A stretch of 64,000 bases of DNA. Origin: Streptomyces sp. NBC_01353 (GTDB taxonomy: Bacteria; Actinomycetota; Actinomycetes; Streptomycetales; Streptomycetaceae). The DNA is taken from the NCBI RefSeq assembly GCF_036237275.1, contig NZ_CP108352.1:3534001-3598000 (forward strand). Direction: 5' to 3'. Below the pieces are notes generated by a model. It did not search any database. It had not been told where the DNA came from and saw nothing but the letters and a program-made list of their open reading frames with translations. Shown here piece after piece: positions 25,350 through 34,327 of this stretch. Within the stretch, counting starts at the first letter, position 1. Every line of letters starts with the position of its first letter. Position numbers and translations under genes: made by a program.

Positions 25350-25757
25350 ATGCCCACGCTCCCCTGGACCGTCCCGAATAAGGCCCGCGCCGGCACCGAG
25401 GCGCAGGTCATGGCCTCCCGCTTCGAGGTGCGCTCGCTGAAGGACGTGCCCCGGTTCTTCCTTCAGTCGCTCAGTGCCTGGCGCCAGGTGAAGTCGGCGC
25501 CGGGCGCCCTGGGTGCCTCGTTGATCGCGCAGCCGCTGAAGCGGACCTTCTACACCCTCTCGGCCTGGGAGGACCGCGACGCCCTCTACGCCTACGCTCG
25601 CGCCGAGCCCCACCGCTCGATCATGAGCGGACTGCGCGCGACGATGCGCGACTCCACCTTCACCTTCTGGGAGGTGCCGGTGGAGCGACTCCCGATCGAC
25701 TGGAGCGAGGCCAAGCGCCGACTCAGCGAGGAAGCCGCGAAGAAGCCGGGGTCCTAG
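25350..25757 (+). CDS. DUF3291-like / monooxygenase-type dimeric alpha-beta barrel protein
   Basis: The 135-residue small soluble protein matches the dimeric alpha/beta-barrel pattern of antibiotic-biosynthesis-monooxygenase and DUF3291-like proteins: VMASRFEVRSLKDVPRFFLQ, GALGASLIAQPLKRTFYTLS and a W-rich AWEDRDALYAYARAEPHRSI. Such proteins often act on quinones or heme-like compounds, but no cofactor site is evident here. ATG 25350 has GAGAGGA about 7 nt upstream; GTG 25335 is possible. It has its own strong operator-promoter, so it is probably induced by a small molecule. It is convergent with the LuxR regulator gene, 14 bp away. Confidence 0.75.
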   Translation: MPTLPWTVPNKARAGTEAQVMASRFEVRSLKDVPRFFLQSLSAWRQVKSAPGALGASLIAQPLKRTFYTLSAWEDRDALYAYARAEPHRSIMSGLRATMRDSTFTFWEVPVERLPIDWSEAKRRLSEEAAKKPGS

Positions 25758-25771
25758 GGCCTGTTCGCGCC

Positions 25772-26479
25772 TCAGACCAGCCGGCGGGCGGTCGCCCAGC
25801 GGGTCAGCTCGTGGCGGTTGGACAGCTGGAGCTTGCGCAGGACCGCCGAGACATGCGACTCGACCGTCTTCACCGAGATGTAGAGCTGCTTGGCGATCTC
25901 CTTGTACGCGTACCCACGGGCGATCAGCCGCAGCACCTCGCGTTCCCGCTGAGTGAGCCGGTCGAGGTCCTCGTCCACCGGCGGTGCGTCGGTGGAGGCG
26001 AAGGCGTCGAGCACGAAGCCGGCCAGGCGGGGGGAGAACACCGCGTCGCCCTCCTGGACGCGGAAGATCGAGTCGACCAGGTCGGTGCCGGTGATCGTCT
26101 TGGTGACGTAGCCGCGGGCACCGCCCCGGATCACGCCGATCACGTCCTCCGCCGCGTCGGAGACCGAGAGGGCCAGGAACCGTACCGCGCCCTCGGGCGC
26201 CGACATCAGGCTCGCGCAGCGGCGCAGCACCTCGACCCCGCCGCCGCCCGGCAGGTGCACGTCGAGCAGGACGACCTCGGGGCGGGTGGCGGTGATCACC
26301 GTGACCGCCTGGTCGACGTCGGCGGCCTCGCCGACCACCTCGACCCCGGTCACGTCGGTCCGGCCGATCTCGGCCTGCACGCCCGTGCGGAACATCCGGT
26401 GGTCGTCGACGAGCACGACCCGTACCCGGCGCTCCACGGTCTCCGCCCCCGTCGTCCCGGTCCCGGTCTCGTCGCTCAT
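25772..26479 (-). CDS. NarL/FixJ-type (LuxR) response regulator
   Basis: The 235-residue protein has a receiver domain (VRVVLVDDHRMFRTGV, phosphoacceptor D73 in VVLLDVHLPGGGG, TKTITGTDL with the conserved Lys) and a C-terminal LuxR HTH (LTQREREVLRLIARGYAYKE and VKTVESHVSAVLRKL). It is the partner of the PspC-domain kinase encoded just upstream; ATG and TGA overlap by 4 bp. The pair probably responds to envelope stress because of the kinase's PspC domain and the divergent LiaF-like gene. Confidence 0.92.
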   Translation of the reverse strand: MSDETGTGTTGAETVERRVRVVLVDDHRMFRTGVQAEIGRTDVTGVEVVGEAADVDQAVTVITATRPEVVLLDVHLPGGGGVEVLRRCASLMSAPEGAVRFLALSVSDAAEDVIGVIRGGARGYVTKTITGTDLVDSIFRVQEGDAVFSPRLAGFVLDAFASTDAPPVDEDLDRLTQREREVLRLIARGYAYKEIAKQLYISVKTVESHVSAVLRKLQLSNRHELTRWATARRLV

Positions 26480-27744
26480 GCGTCCGCCCTCTCCATCTCA
26501 AGCTCCACTTCGGTGCCTCCGCCCGGCACCGACCGCAGCCGGGCCGAACCGCCGTTGCGCTGCATCCGGCCGATGATCGATTCTCGTACGCCCATCCGGT
26601 CGGCGGGTACGGAATCGAGGTCGAAGCCGGGCCCCCGGTCCCGCACGGAGACGAAGACCGAACGGCCCTCCACCTCCGCGTAGACCTGCACCGCCCCGCC
26701 CTCGCCACCGTACTTCGCGGCGTTCACCATCGCCTCGCGCGCGGCCTGCATCTGTGCGACCAGCTTCTCGTCGAGCGGGCAGTCGCCCACGACGACGACC
26801 TCCAGCGGGACACCATGCTTGTCCTCGACCTCGGCGGCGGCCCGCTTCACCGCCTCGGCGAGGGTCTCGGGCTCCTCCCCCTCGTCCTTGCCCGTGCCCT
26901 CCGGCTTGTACAGCCAGTTCCGCAGCTCCCGCTCCTGTGCGCGGGCGAGTCGGCGCACCTCGCCGGGCTCGTCCGCGTTCCGCTGGATCAGGGTGAGCGT
27001 GTGGAGCACGGAGTCATGGACATGGGCCGCGACCTCGGCACGCTCCTGGGCGCGGATACGCATGGTCCGCTCCTCGGAGAGGTCCTGCGACATCCGCACC
27101 AGCCAGGGTCCGGCGAGCAGGGCGATTCCGGTGAGCACGGCTATCGCGGCGGTCAGTGCCGTGCCCAGCTGGGCCGCGGAGCCGCGGACCACCATGAAGA
27201 CGGTCAGCCCCATGCCGACCAGGGCGACTCCGGCGAAGCCGCGGGCGAGTTGCAGGGTGCGTCGGCGTCGGCCGGTCTCGGTCCAGCTGGCCCGGCGGGC
27301 GTTGTCCGCCTGCCGCCAGACGAGCACCACGCCGACACCGATCAGGAGCGTCGGCCAGACATAGCGGTCGGTCCGATTGCCCCAGTCGATGTTCCCGGCG
27401 AAGATCGCGGCGCCGATGGCGAGCGCGATCAGCGCGAAGATCTGGCCGCGGTCCGGCTTGCGCAGCCTGCGCCGGCCGTCGGCGGTGGTCTCGAACACGG
27501 GCCGGGGCGTGGAGCGGCCGCCGACACCGAGCGGGACGACGATCCAGAAGACCGCGTACAGCAGGGCGCCGAGGCCGTCCGCGAGGAGCAGGGCCACGAA
27601 CAGGGCGCGGACCCAGACGACGGGCAGCCCCAGATGTCCCGCGAGGCCGCGCGCGACACCGCCGAGCCACCGGCCGTCAGCGCTGCGATAGAGCTTGCGC
27701 ACGGGCGGTTCGTCGGTCTCGGCGACACGGGCGGTTGCGGGCAT
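26476..27744 (-). CDS. Histidine kinase with N-terminal PspC domain
   Basis: The 422-residue membrane sensor kinase has a PspC domain at residues about 15-75 (KLYRSADGRWLGGVARGLAG and VRALFVALLLADGLGALLYA), four further transmembrane segments, a HisKA_3 dimerisation helix with the phosphoacceptor His in AHVHDSVLHTLTLIQRNADE, and an HATPase domain (REAMVNAAKYGG, VRDRGPGFDLD, GMG-like DRMGVRESIIGRM). ATG 27744 is chosen since the PspC domain begins soon after; ATG 27780 would add 12 residues. It is co-translated with the LuxR regulator and divergent from the PspC/LiaF-like gene. Confidence 0.92.
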   Translation of the reverse strand: MPATARVAETDEPPVRKLYRSADGRWLGGVARGLAGHLGLPVVWVRALFVALLLADGLGALLYAVFWIVVPLGVGGRSTPRPVFETTADGRRRLRKPDRGQIFALIALAIGAAIFAGNIDWGNRTDRYVWPTLLIGVGVVLVWRQADNARRASWTETGRRRRTLQLARGFAGVALVGMGLTVFMVVRGSAAQLGTALTAAIAVLTGIALLAGPWLVRMSQDLSEERTMRIRAQERAEVAAHVHDSVLHTLTLIQRNADEPGEVRRLARAQERELRNWLYKPEGTGKDEGEEPETLAEAVKRAAAEVEDKHGVPLEVVVVGDCPLDEKLVAQMQAAREAMVNAAKYGGEGGAVQVYAEVEGRSVFVSVRDRGPGFDLDSVPADRMGVRESIIGRMQRNGGSARLRSVPGGGTEVELEMERADA

Positions 27745-27914
27745 GAACCGATCGTCACACGTCCGGCCGGGCGTGGGCATCAGGGTCTGCCCTGAGATCG
27801 CCCCTAGGACGCGGCCCCTAGGAGCTTCTCGGGGTGGACCGCCCGCGGAATATCAGGGTCGCGCCAGGGTCGGCCCCGGTGCCGCGGCGGGGCACCGGCC
27901 GTCACCATGGACGC

Positions 27915-29270
27915 ATGACGAGTTCGACGCCTTCTCACCACGAGGCCCCGCCGTCGGCGGAGGCCCCGCCCGTCGCGCCCCTGCGGCGCTCGCGGCGTCA
28001 CAAGGTCGTGGCCGGTGTGTGCGGCGGCCTCGGCCGGCACTTCGATCTCGATCCGGTGATCTTCCGGATCGCGGTGGGCGTGCTGTCCGTGACCGGCGGC
28101 ATCGGGCTGATCTTCTACGGCTTCGCGTGGCTGCTCCTCCCGCTCGCGGGCGAGGAGGAGAACGAGGGCCGCAGGCTGCTCTCCGGCCGGGTCGACGGGG
28201 CGGCGCTCGCGGCCGTGCTGATGGCACTGGTCGGCTGCGGCGTCTTCCTCTCGATGCTCGGGAACGGCGGGACGCTGGCGTTCGCGATGATGTTGTCGAT
28301 AGCGGTGTGCGGGGCGGCGGTCTGGTCACAGCGGCGGATGCAGGCGGTCGGCGGTGACGCCGAGGGCCGGATGGACGCGGCGACGGCGCAGGCCGTCGCG
28401 GAGGCGCCGCCGGAGGCTAAGGCACCGCCGCTGGTGGAGTTCCCGTCCTGGTGGAAGGACCCCATAGTCAAGGACGGGTCGACCGGCAGGATCGCCGTCG
28501 GCTATCTCTGGGGCCCGCACGGCGTGGTGGACAAGGACGGCCGGCTGGAGAACGGCGAGATCCCGGTGCCCGGCAGCCAGTGGGGCACGGACGGACCGGC
28601 CGCCGGGCGACGGCCCACAGCCTCGGCGGCCCGGCGCGGGCCGCGCTCCATCGGCGGCCTGGTCTTCCTGCTCGCGCTGCTGGCCGGCGGCCTGGGCACG
28701 GGCCTGTCCTGGGAGACGAATCCGCTCGGCACCGCCCTGCAGATCGGCCTGGTCGCCGCTCTGGGCGTGTTCGGCCTCGGCCTGGTGATCAGCAGCTTCC
28801 TGGGCCGGACCGGGTTCGGCACGATCTTCCTGACCGTGGTCACCGCGGGCCTGCTCGCAGTGGCGGCGGCGCTGCCGAAGGAGATCTCCACGGAGTGGGT
28901 CCGTACGACCTGGAAGCCCGCCTCGGTCGCCGCCGTACAGCCGCGCTACGAACTGGGCACGGGCGTCGGCACGCTCGATCTGTCCCGTCTTGCGGTCCCC
29001 GCCGGGAAGACGGTCGGCACCGAGGCCGAGGTCGGGGCCGGAAGGCTCGAAGTGATCGTCCCGAAGAACGTCACGGTGAAGCTGCGGGCCCAGGTGGGTC
29101 TGGGCGATCTCCAGCTGCCGCAGCAGGCCCCCGGCGACATCGACATCGCGCCGGACCGCGACGTGACCCGGACGCTCGCCCCGCCGAAGGGCACCGCCCC
29201 GGCGGGTACGGTCGACCTCTCGCTGGAGGTCGGCCTCGGACAGGTGGAGGTCACCCGTGCTGCTTCATGA
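27915..29270 (+). CDS. PspC domain / LiaF-like membrane protein
   Basis: The 451-residue protein has an N-terminal PspC domain (HKVVAGVCGGLGRHFDLDPV, then IFRIAVGVLSVTGGIGLIFY), several transmembrane helices and a C-terminal beta-rich domain (YELGTGVGTLDLSRLAV, VEVGAGRLEVIVP-like blocks) as in the cell-wall-active antibiotic response domain of LiaF/VraT. With the divergent kinase/regulator pair this forms a LiaFSR-like three-component arrangement, which is my inference. ATG 27915 (MTSSTPSHHEA) is chosen; the frame upstream runs into the promoter region. Its stop overlaps the next small gene by 14 bp. Confidence 0.85.
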   Translation: MTSSTPSHHEAPPSAEAPPVAPLRRSRRHKVVAGVCGGLGRHFDLDPVIFRIAVGVLSVTGGIGLIFYGFAWLLLPLAGEEENEGRRLLSGRVDGAALAAVLMALVGCGVFLSMLGNGGTLAFAMMLSIAVCGAAVWSQRRMQAVGGDAEGRMDAATAQAVAEAPPEAKAPPLVEFPSWWKDPIVKDGSTGRIAVGYLWGPHGVVDKDGRLENGEIPVPGSQWGTDGPAAGRRPTASAARRGPRSIGGLVFLLALLAGGLGTGLSWETNPLGTALQIGLVAALGVFGLGLVISSFLGRTGFGTIFLTVVTAGLLAVAAALPKEISTEWVRTTWKPASVAAVQPRYELGTGVGTLDLSRLAVPAGKTVGTEAEVGAGRLEVIVPKNVTVKLRAQVGLGDLQLPQQAPGDIDIAPDRDVTRTLAPPKGTAPAGTVDLSLEVGLGQVEVTRAAS

Positions 29271-29517
29271 GTTCCGTCCCGGCCGGCTGATCGCCGGCGC
29301 CACCGCCCTGGCGCTCACCGTGATGTACGCGGGTGACGCCTCGGGCGCCTGGACCACCCCGTGGTACGAGGTGGTCCCGGTCCTCTTCGGCGGCCTGGGG
29401 GTGGCCGCCCTGGCGACCTGGATCGCCTACCGGGTGCGCCGTCGCTCGCCGAGAACGGCGTCGAGCGAGAAGTACGCGGCCCCGGCGAGCACGAGCGGCA
29501 GCCAGGACATCAGATAG
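29257..29517 (+). CDS. Small membrane protein, 3' end overlapping doxX on the other strand
   Basis: The 86-residue protein has two hydrophobic segments (LIAGATALALTVMYAGDASG and VVPVLFGGLGVAALATWIAY) and a basic/Ser-rich tail. GTG 29257 lies 6 nt after GGAGG and overlaps the PspC/LiaF-like gene by 14 bp, so it is likely translated with it. The last 30 codons overlap the 3' end of the DoxX gene on the opposite strand (91 bp). Function unknown; it probably belongs to the PspC operon. Confidence 0.72.
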   Translation: MLLHEFRPGRLIAGATALALTVMYAGDASGAWTTPWYEVVPVLFGGLGVAALATWIAYRVRRRSPRTASSEKYAAPASTSGSQDIR

Positions 29518-29960
29518 GCGAGGTCGTTCCCGTAGTAGTACGGGTTGACCTGCCAGCTCACCGTCAGCCACAGGCTCAGGGAGATCAGCGCCCCGCCGAG
29601 CGCGGCCAGCCGGGCGAACAGGCCCACCAGCGTCCCGATGCCGACGGCGAGTTCGCCGAACGCGATGGCGTAGCCGAATCCGACGGGGTTGTTGAGCGCC
29701 AAGTCCACCAGGGCCGGGATGGCCGAGGTGTCCCGGACGCCGCGCATCATCTCGCCGATGGACCCGCTGCCGGTGTCGGACATGAAGGCGGAGTCGGTGA
29801 GTTTGTCGATCCCGGCGTAGATGAAGGTGATCCCGAGGAAGAGCCTCAGCGGCAGCAGTGCGTACCGCGAGCCGGTCTCCTTCCAGCCGGCGAGCCGACC
29901 GGATCGGCCGTACCCGCCGTTCCCGTACGTCCCGGTCGTCCCGTGCATTCGTTCTGACAT
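29427..29960 (-). CDS. DoxX family membrane protein
   Basis: The 177-residue protein has four transmembrane helices of the DoxX family: ALLPLRLFLGITFIYAGIDK, a periplasmic loop, NPVGFGYAIAFGELAVGIGT, LVGLFARLAALGGALISLSL and the last LMSWLPLVLAGAAYF. DoxX-like proteins occur in redox and thiol-stress complexes, but this member's role is unknown. ATG 29960 (MSERMHGTTG) is chosen with a purine-rich GGGAGAGGCAGG upstream. Its 3' end overlaps the convergent small membrane-protein gene. Confidence 0.85.
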   Translation of the reverse strand: MSERMHGTTGTYGNGGYGRSGRLAGWKETGSRYALLPLRLFLGITFIYAGIDKLTDSAFMSDTGSGSIGEMMRGVRDTSAIPALVDLALNNPVGFGYAIAFGELAVGIGTLVGLFARLAALGGALISLSLWLTVSWQVNPYYYGNDLAYLMSWLPLVLAGAAYFSLDAVLGERRRTR

Positions 29961-30072
29961 CGTCGGCCTGCCTCTCCCGCGCCACTGTCCGTCCGCGGAA
30001 CCGATTGTCCTCGGACCCCCTGTGTGGGGATACGCGAGGAACACGTGGAGAGTTCAGGCGAGCCCGATCGGC

Positions 30073-31311
30073 TCAGTCGACGACGTCGATCGTGACCCGG
30101 TTGGTCTCCACGCCCGAGGCCGTCACCACCCACACCTCGACCCGCCCCGGCTCCACGTCCACGGGGAGTGGGACGGTCAGGGAGGTGTCCGTCGGGTTGG
30201 CGAAGCCGCCCGGAACGGGGACCAGCGGAACGTGCGCGTGGACGGATCCGATGCGCACGACCAGTCGGGTCAACGGGTCCGGTCCGTCGGCGCCGGCCGG
30301 GACGAAACCGGCCCCCCGGATCTCGATGTCGTCGCCGGTACGGATCGGTGCGTCCAGATCGCCCGCCTCGCGGGAGCGGACGACGGAGAAGAGGGCCGGC
30401 CGCCCGCCCTCGACGCACTTCGCGGCGAGATAGCAGGCCGCCGCCAGGGCGGCCAGGAGGACCAGGGACCAGGGCACGCCGGGTAGCCGGTCGGGTTCGC
30501 GCCCGAGCCGCACGGCGCCGAGGACGAGGACCGCGCCGCACACCAGGACGTACGCGAGGTCCGTGGGGCAGGCGCGTCCGTTGTCGTCGCAGAGGAGGTC
30601 GGCGGCGCGGGGGCGGTCGGCGCGGACCTTCTGCAGGCGCTGCCCCATGACCCGTACCCACACGATCCGGCGGGTGGCGACGGCGACCGCCGACGTCAGG
30701 GCGAAGACGGTCAGCAGCCCTGCGCCGCGGGAGATTCCGAGGCCGGTCCGGTCGGCGCCGGTAACCAGGCGCAGCGCGAGGAAGAGCACGGCGTAGACGG
30801 CGAAGAGCATCCAGCCGGCCGCGACCGCGCGGGAGGTGGAGAGCCGGTTGTCCTCCCCGATCAGCGGGGCGAGGACCCCGCCGCGCGCCCGGTGGGCGTG
30901 GGCCGCGCCGGTCAGTGGGACCGCGAGGAGAAGCGCGGCGACCAGGCCGGCCGTGCGCGCGCCTGTCCACCCCGTGCCGATCGCGGTGAGCGCCTGCCCG
31001 AGGAGCAGGGCGAGGACGGCACCCCACACGGCGCCGAGGGTGGCGCGGCGGACCCGCCGGAGCCAGGCCTCGCCCGCCTCGCGGTCGCGCGCGGCGACGG
31101 TACGGGCCGACTGGGCGAGTTCGTCGGAGACCCACTGCCGGGAGGCTACCGGCGAGTGCGCGACGGCCGCGGGCACCCCGTGGCCGGCGGCGAGCTCGTC
31201 CCGTAGGGCGAGGAAGGCGGCGACGGCACGTCGGTGACCTGCGCGCCCGCCCTGTGCGCACCCCGCATGGTCACCGCACTGTCTCGCCTCTTGCACCGCC
31301 ACGGCGTTCAC
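30073..31311 (-). CDS. Hypothetical membrane protein with C-terminal IPT/TIG-like beta domain
   Basis: The 412-residue protein has a soluble N-terminus (about 85 residues), roughly six transmembrane segments (LGAVWGAVLALLLGQALTAI; TAGLVAALLLAVPLTGAA; YVLVCGAVLVLGAVRLG; WSLVLLAALAAACYLAAK) and a beta-rich C-terminal part with GDDIEIRGAGFVPAG and VEVWVVTASGVETNRVTIDV. That pattern recalls immunoglobulin-like IPT/TIG domains. The start is uncertain: GTG 31311 or GTG 31299, neither with a good ribosome site. I do not recognise a function. Confidence 0.65.
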   Translation of the reverse strand: MNAVAVQEARQCGDHAGCAQGGRAGHRRAVAAFLALRDELAAGHGVPAAVAHSPVASRQWVSDELAQSARTVAARDREAGEAWLRRVRRATLGAVWGAVLALLLGQALTAIGTGWTGARTAGLVAALLLAVPLTGAAHAHRARGGVLAPLIGEDNRLSTSRAVAAGWMLFAVYAVLFLALRLVTGADRTGLGISRGAGLLTVFALTSAVAVATRRIVWVRVMGQRLQKVRADRPRAADLLCDDNGRACPTDLAYVLVCGAVLVLGAVRLGREPDRLPGVPWSLVLLAALAAACYLAAKCVEGGRPALFSVVRSREAGDLDAPIRTGDDIEIRGAGFVPAGADGPDPLTRLVVRIGSVHAHVPLVPVPGGFANPTDTSLTVPLPVDVEPGRVEVWVVTASGVETNRVTIDVVD

Positions 31312-31459
31312 TTCCCGATTCGTCCGTCAACTGGCCGTTGAGTCCAGGGAATTGTGCCGCACCGGAGAGCCTCCCGACTGCTCCGAGCGCCCCGCGCGAG
31401 AGTGATTGAACCGTCATCACATTGACGTAAGGACAGTTAAGGCCAGTTACGGCCACGTT

Positions 31460-32248
31460 CTAAGACAGCAGTTCGGGCTCCGACCGGCTGATCCTGCGCC
31501 ACAGCGGCTGGTAGTTGATCCACGCCGCGAGATCGGTGCCGAGCTGTGCACGGGTGGCCACCGACTCCCGGTGGCCGATCGGCACCGGCTTGCCCGCGGC
31601 CCGCGCGGCCAGCTGCACCTGGGCGCACCGCTCCATCGCGATGAACCACCAGGCGGCCGCGTCGACCGAGGACCCGACGGTCAGCAGCCCGTGGTTGCGC
31701 AGCACGATCGCCTTGTACGGGCCGAGGGCGGCGGCGATCCGCCGCCCTTCCTCCCGGTCGACGGCCACCCCGGTGTAGGCGTCGTAGAGCGCGTGGTCCT
31801 GGTAGAAACCGCAGGCCTCCTGGGTGATCGGCTCGATCAGCTCGCCGAGGGCAGCGAGCGCCCGCCCGTAGGTGGAGTGGCTGTGCGCGACGGCGACGAC
31901 ATCGGGCCGGGCCCGGTGGACCTCGGCGTGGACGGCGAAGGCTGCCTGATTGACGGGTGCGCCGCCGAGCACGACCTGACCGTCGCCGTTGACCAGGACG
32001 AGGTCGCTCGCGGTCAGCTCGTCGAAGGGCGCGCCGAAGGGGTTCACCCAGAAACAGTCGGCGTACTCGGGATCCCGGGCGGTGACATGCCCGGAGACGC
32101 CCTCCTCGTACCCGAACCGTCCGAAGAGTCTGAGCGCGCCCGCGAGTCTCTGCTTGCGGTACGTCCGCTCCTCCTCGACGGTCCCGTGGACGGGAGGCAT
32201 CGCGACGTGGAGCCGATCGGCGGGTACGGGGGCCGGTGTCTCGCTCAT
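31460..32248 (-). CDS. Class II aldolase/adducin family protein
   Basis: The 262-residue protein has the class II aldolase fold with zinc ligands in VAVAHSHSTYGRALAALG and the third His in IVLRNHGLLTVGSS; GYEEGVSGHVTARDP holds the phosphate/substrate loop. Family members cleave or epimerise sugar phosphates (fuculose-1-P, ribulose-5-P) or process small hydroxy-acids. The actual substrate cannot be told from sequence. It stands alone, with an ATG start at 32248 and the guaA terminator just upstream. Confidence 0.87.
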   Translation of the reverse strand: MSETPAPVPADRLHVAMPPVHGTVEEERTYRKQRLAGALRLFGRFGYEEGVSGHVTARDPEYADCFWVNPFGAPFDELTASDLVLVNGDGQVVLGGAPVNQAAFAVHAEVHRARPDVVAVAHSHSTYGRALAALGELIEPITQEACGFYQDHALYDAYTGVAVDREEGRRIAAALGPYKAIVLRNHGLLTVGSSVDAAAWWFIAMERCAQVQLAARAAGKPVPIGHRESVATRAQLGTDLAAWINYQPLWRRISRSEPELLS

Positions 32249-32339
32249 GCGCGGGAAGGTAACGCCGGACCGTGCAACTGACCAGAGAGATCACACACCG
32301 AAGACGCCGAAGACACCGAAGACGCCGAGCACGACGAAA

Positions 32340-32368
32340 CCGCCGCCCCCGGATGGTGGGGGCGGCGG
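32340..32368 (-). terminator. Rho-independent terminator of guaA
   Basis: Stem of 11 GC pairs (32340-32350 with 32358-32368) and a 7-nt loop; on the minus strand it is followed by TTTCGTCG. It lies about 30 bp after the guaA stop. A short 9-bp direct repeat of CCGAAGACG type (about 32298-32333) abuts it. Confidence 0.85.
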
Positions 32369-32399
32369 CTTCACACACGTACGGGAGCACCCGGAGGTA

Positions 32400-34001
32400 C
32401 TACTCCCACTCGATGGTGCCCGGCGGCTTGCTCGTCACGTCGAGCACCACACGGTTCACATCGGCGACCTCGTTGGTGATCCGGGTCGAGATCTTCGCCA
32501 GGACGTCGTACGGCATCCGCGTCCAGTCCGCCGTCATGGCGTCCTCGGAGGAGACGGGGCGCAGGACGATCGGGTGGCCGTAGGTACGGCCGTCGCCCTG
32601 CACGCCCACCGAGCGCACATCGGCGAGCAGCACGACCGGGCACTGCCAGATGTCGCGGTCGAGACCGGCGGCCGTCAGCTCCTCGCGGGCGATGGCGTCT
32701 GCCTCGCGCAGCAGGTCCAGGCGCTCCTTGGTGACCTCGCCGACGATGCGGATGCCGAGGCCGGGGCCGGGGAACGGCTGGCGCTGGACGATCTCCTCCG
32801 GCAGGCCGAGCTCCTGGCCGACCATGCGGACCTCGTCCTTGAACAGCTGGCGCAGCGGCTCGACGAGCTCGAACTCCAGGTCCTCGGGGAGGCCGCCCAC
32901 GTTGTGGTGGGACTTGATGTTCGCGGTGCCGGTGCCGCCGCCGGACTCGACGATGTCCGGGTAGAGCGTGCCCTGGACGAGGAACGCGACGTCCTCGCCG
33001 GTGCCCGCCGACTCGGCGACGATCTCGGCCTGCGCCTGCTCGAAGACGCGGATGAACTCGCGGCCGATGATCTTCCGCTTCTCCTCGGGGTCGGAGACCC
33101 CGGCGAGCGCGGTGAGGAATCGCTCCTGCGCGTCGACGACCTTCAGCTGCACACCGGTGGCGGCGACGAAGTCCTTCTCGACCTGCTCGGTCTCGTTCTT
33201 GCGCATCAGACCGTGGTCGACGTAGACGCAGGTCAGCTGCGAGCCGATGGCCTTCTGCACGAGCGCGGCGGCCACGGCGGAGTCGACGCCGCCGGACAGA
33301 CCACAGATGGCGCGCTTGGTGCCGACCTGCTCGCGGATGGCCGCGACCTGCTCGTCGATGACGTTGCCGGTGGTCCAGGTCGGCTCGATGCCGGCACCCC
33401 GGTAGAGGAAGTGCTCCAGGATCTGCTGGCCGTGCGTGGAGTGCAGCACCTCGGGGTGGTACTGGACGCCGTACAGCTTCTTCTCGTCGTTCTCGAAGGC
33501 GGCGACCGGCACGACGTCCGTGGAGGCGGTGACGGTGAAGCCCTCGGGGGCGGCGGAGCAGGCGTCGCCGTGCGACATCCACACGGACTGCTCGGTCGGG
33601 GTGCCCTCGAAGAGGGTCGATCCGGCCTTGGAGACGTGCAGCGGCGTACGGCCGTACTCGCGGGCGCCCGTGTTGTCGACGGTGCCACCGAGGGTGGTCG
33701 CCATCAGCTGGAAGCCGTAGCACATGCCGAAGACGGGGACACCGGCCTCGAAGAGCGCGCGGTCGAGGCGCGGGGCGCTCTCCGCGTACACGGAGGACGG
33801 GCCGCCGGAGAGGATGATCGCCTTCGGGTTCTTGGCCAGCATCTCGGCCACCGGCATGGTGGACGGGACGATCTCGCTGTAGACCCGCGCCTCACGGACG
33901 CGTCGGGCGATGAGCTGGGCGTACTGGGCGCCGAAGTCGACAACGAGGACTACGTCCGGGTTGGTGACGTCGGGCGCGGCAGCGGGAGTCGCTGATGACA
34001 C
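32400..34001 (-). CDS. guaA: GMP synthase (glutamine-hydrolysing)
   Basis: GuaA aminates XMP to GMP, the last step of guanine nucleotide synthesis. It has 533 residues. The N-terminal class I glutaminase has the nucleophile C94 in VFGMCYGFQ and the later [13 protein letters not shown] triad region. The ATP pyrophosphatase domain has the P-loop [14 protein letters not shown], and the C-terminal dimerisation domain ends [12 protein letters not shown]. The GTG at 34001 is chosen with GGAAGG about 9 nt upstream. The pathway partner guaB is in the same window at 51.4 kb. Confidence 0.97.
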   Translation of the reverse strand: MSSATPAAAPDVTNPDVVLVVDFGAQYAQLIARRVREARVYSEIVPSTMPVAEMLAKNPKAIILSGGPSSVYAESAPRLDRALFEAGVPVFGMCYGFQLMATTLGGTVDNTGAREYGRTPLHVSKAGSTLFEGTPTEQSVWMSHGDACSAAPEGFTVTASTDVVPVAAFENDEKKLYGVQYHPEVLHSTHGQQILEHFLYRGAGIEPTWTTGNVIDEQVAAIREQVGTKRAICGLSGGVDSAVAAALVQKAIGSQLTCVYVDHGLMRKNETEQVEKDFVAATGVQLKVVDAQERFLTALAGVSDPEEKRKIIGREFIRVFEQAQAEIVAESAGTGEDVAFLVQGTLYPDIVESGGGTGTANIKSHHNVGGLPEDLEFELVEPLRQLFKDEVRMVGQELGLPEEIVQRQPFPGPGLGIRIVGEVTKERLDLLREADAIAREELTAAGLDRDIWQCPVVLLADVRSVGVQGDGRTYGHPIVLRPVSSEDAMTADWTRMPYDVLAKISTRITNEVADVNRVVLDVTSKPPGTIEWE

Positions 34002-34107
34002 TACGGCGGCCTTCCGGCGGTAGGGAGGGGGTCCCCCGAAGGGGGGGCTATTTGTCGATTCTACCGGCGCGCCGGAGTCGCTTTTCGTCTCACCATCCGA
34101 ACCCGGT

Positions 34108-34138
34108 TTGGCCGGGCCCCCGGGCGGGGGTCCATACT
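34108..34138 (+). promoter_or_regulatory. Promoter of the chorismate mutase leader
   Basis: TTGGCC (34108-34113), 19 nt, CATACT (34133-34138). The -10 ends 6 nt before the leader-peptide ATG at 34145, so the mRNA would begin at or next to that ATG and be leaderless; no ribosome site is present. Confidence 0.55.
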
Positions 34139-34144
34139 GTCGCC

Positions 34145-34216
34145 ATGCGCACGCTCACGACCTTCGTCTTTACCTATGGCACCGGCCCGACCGGCTGCCA
34201 TGGTCGTGTTGCTTAG
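34145..34216 (+). CDS. Putative 23-residue leader peptide (FVFTY) for chorismate mutase attenuation
   Basis: The open frame is 23 codons and reads [20 protein letters not shown] plus RVA. Residues 7-11 are Phe-Val-Phe-Thr-Tyr, so aromatic residues are clustered, and two of them use TTT and TAT, which are rare codons in Streptomyces. The end products of chorismate mutase are exactly Phe and Tyr. A strong terminator hairpin follows 16 nt after the stop, and the chorismate mutase gene starts 60 nt after the hairpin. This is the classic attenuator arrangement; the peptide itself probably has no other function. Confidence 0.68.
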   Translation: MRTLTTFVFTYGTGPTGCHGRVA

Positions 34217-34232
34217 CTGACAAGCGACTTCC

Positions 34233-34267
34233 CAGGCGCCCCGGGCCGACAAGGCCCGGGGCGTCTG
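34233..34267 (+). terminator. Attenuator hairpin between leader peptide and chorismate mutase gene
   Basis: A 15-bp stem (34233-34247 with 34253-34267, one G-U pair) with loop GACAA, followed by UCGUUU. A leader segment CGGCCCG (34183-34189), just downstream of the FVFTY codons, can pair with CGGGCCG (34242-34248) in the left arm. This could act as an antiterminator when ribosomes stall. Confidence 0.75.
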
Positions 34268-34327
34268 TCGTTTCCGGGCCGTGTCGCTCCGGGGGCCTCC
34301 GACGACGACACCCCGAGGAGCCCCACC

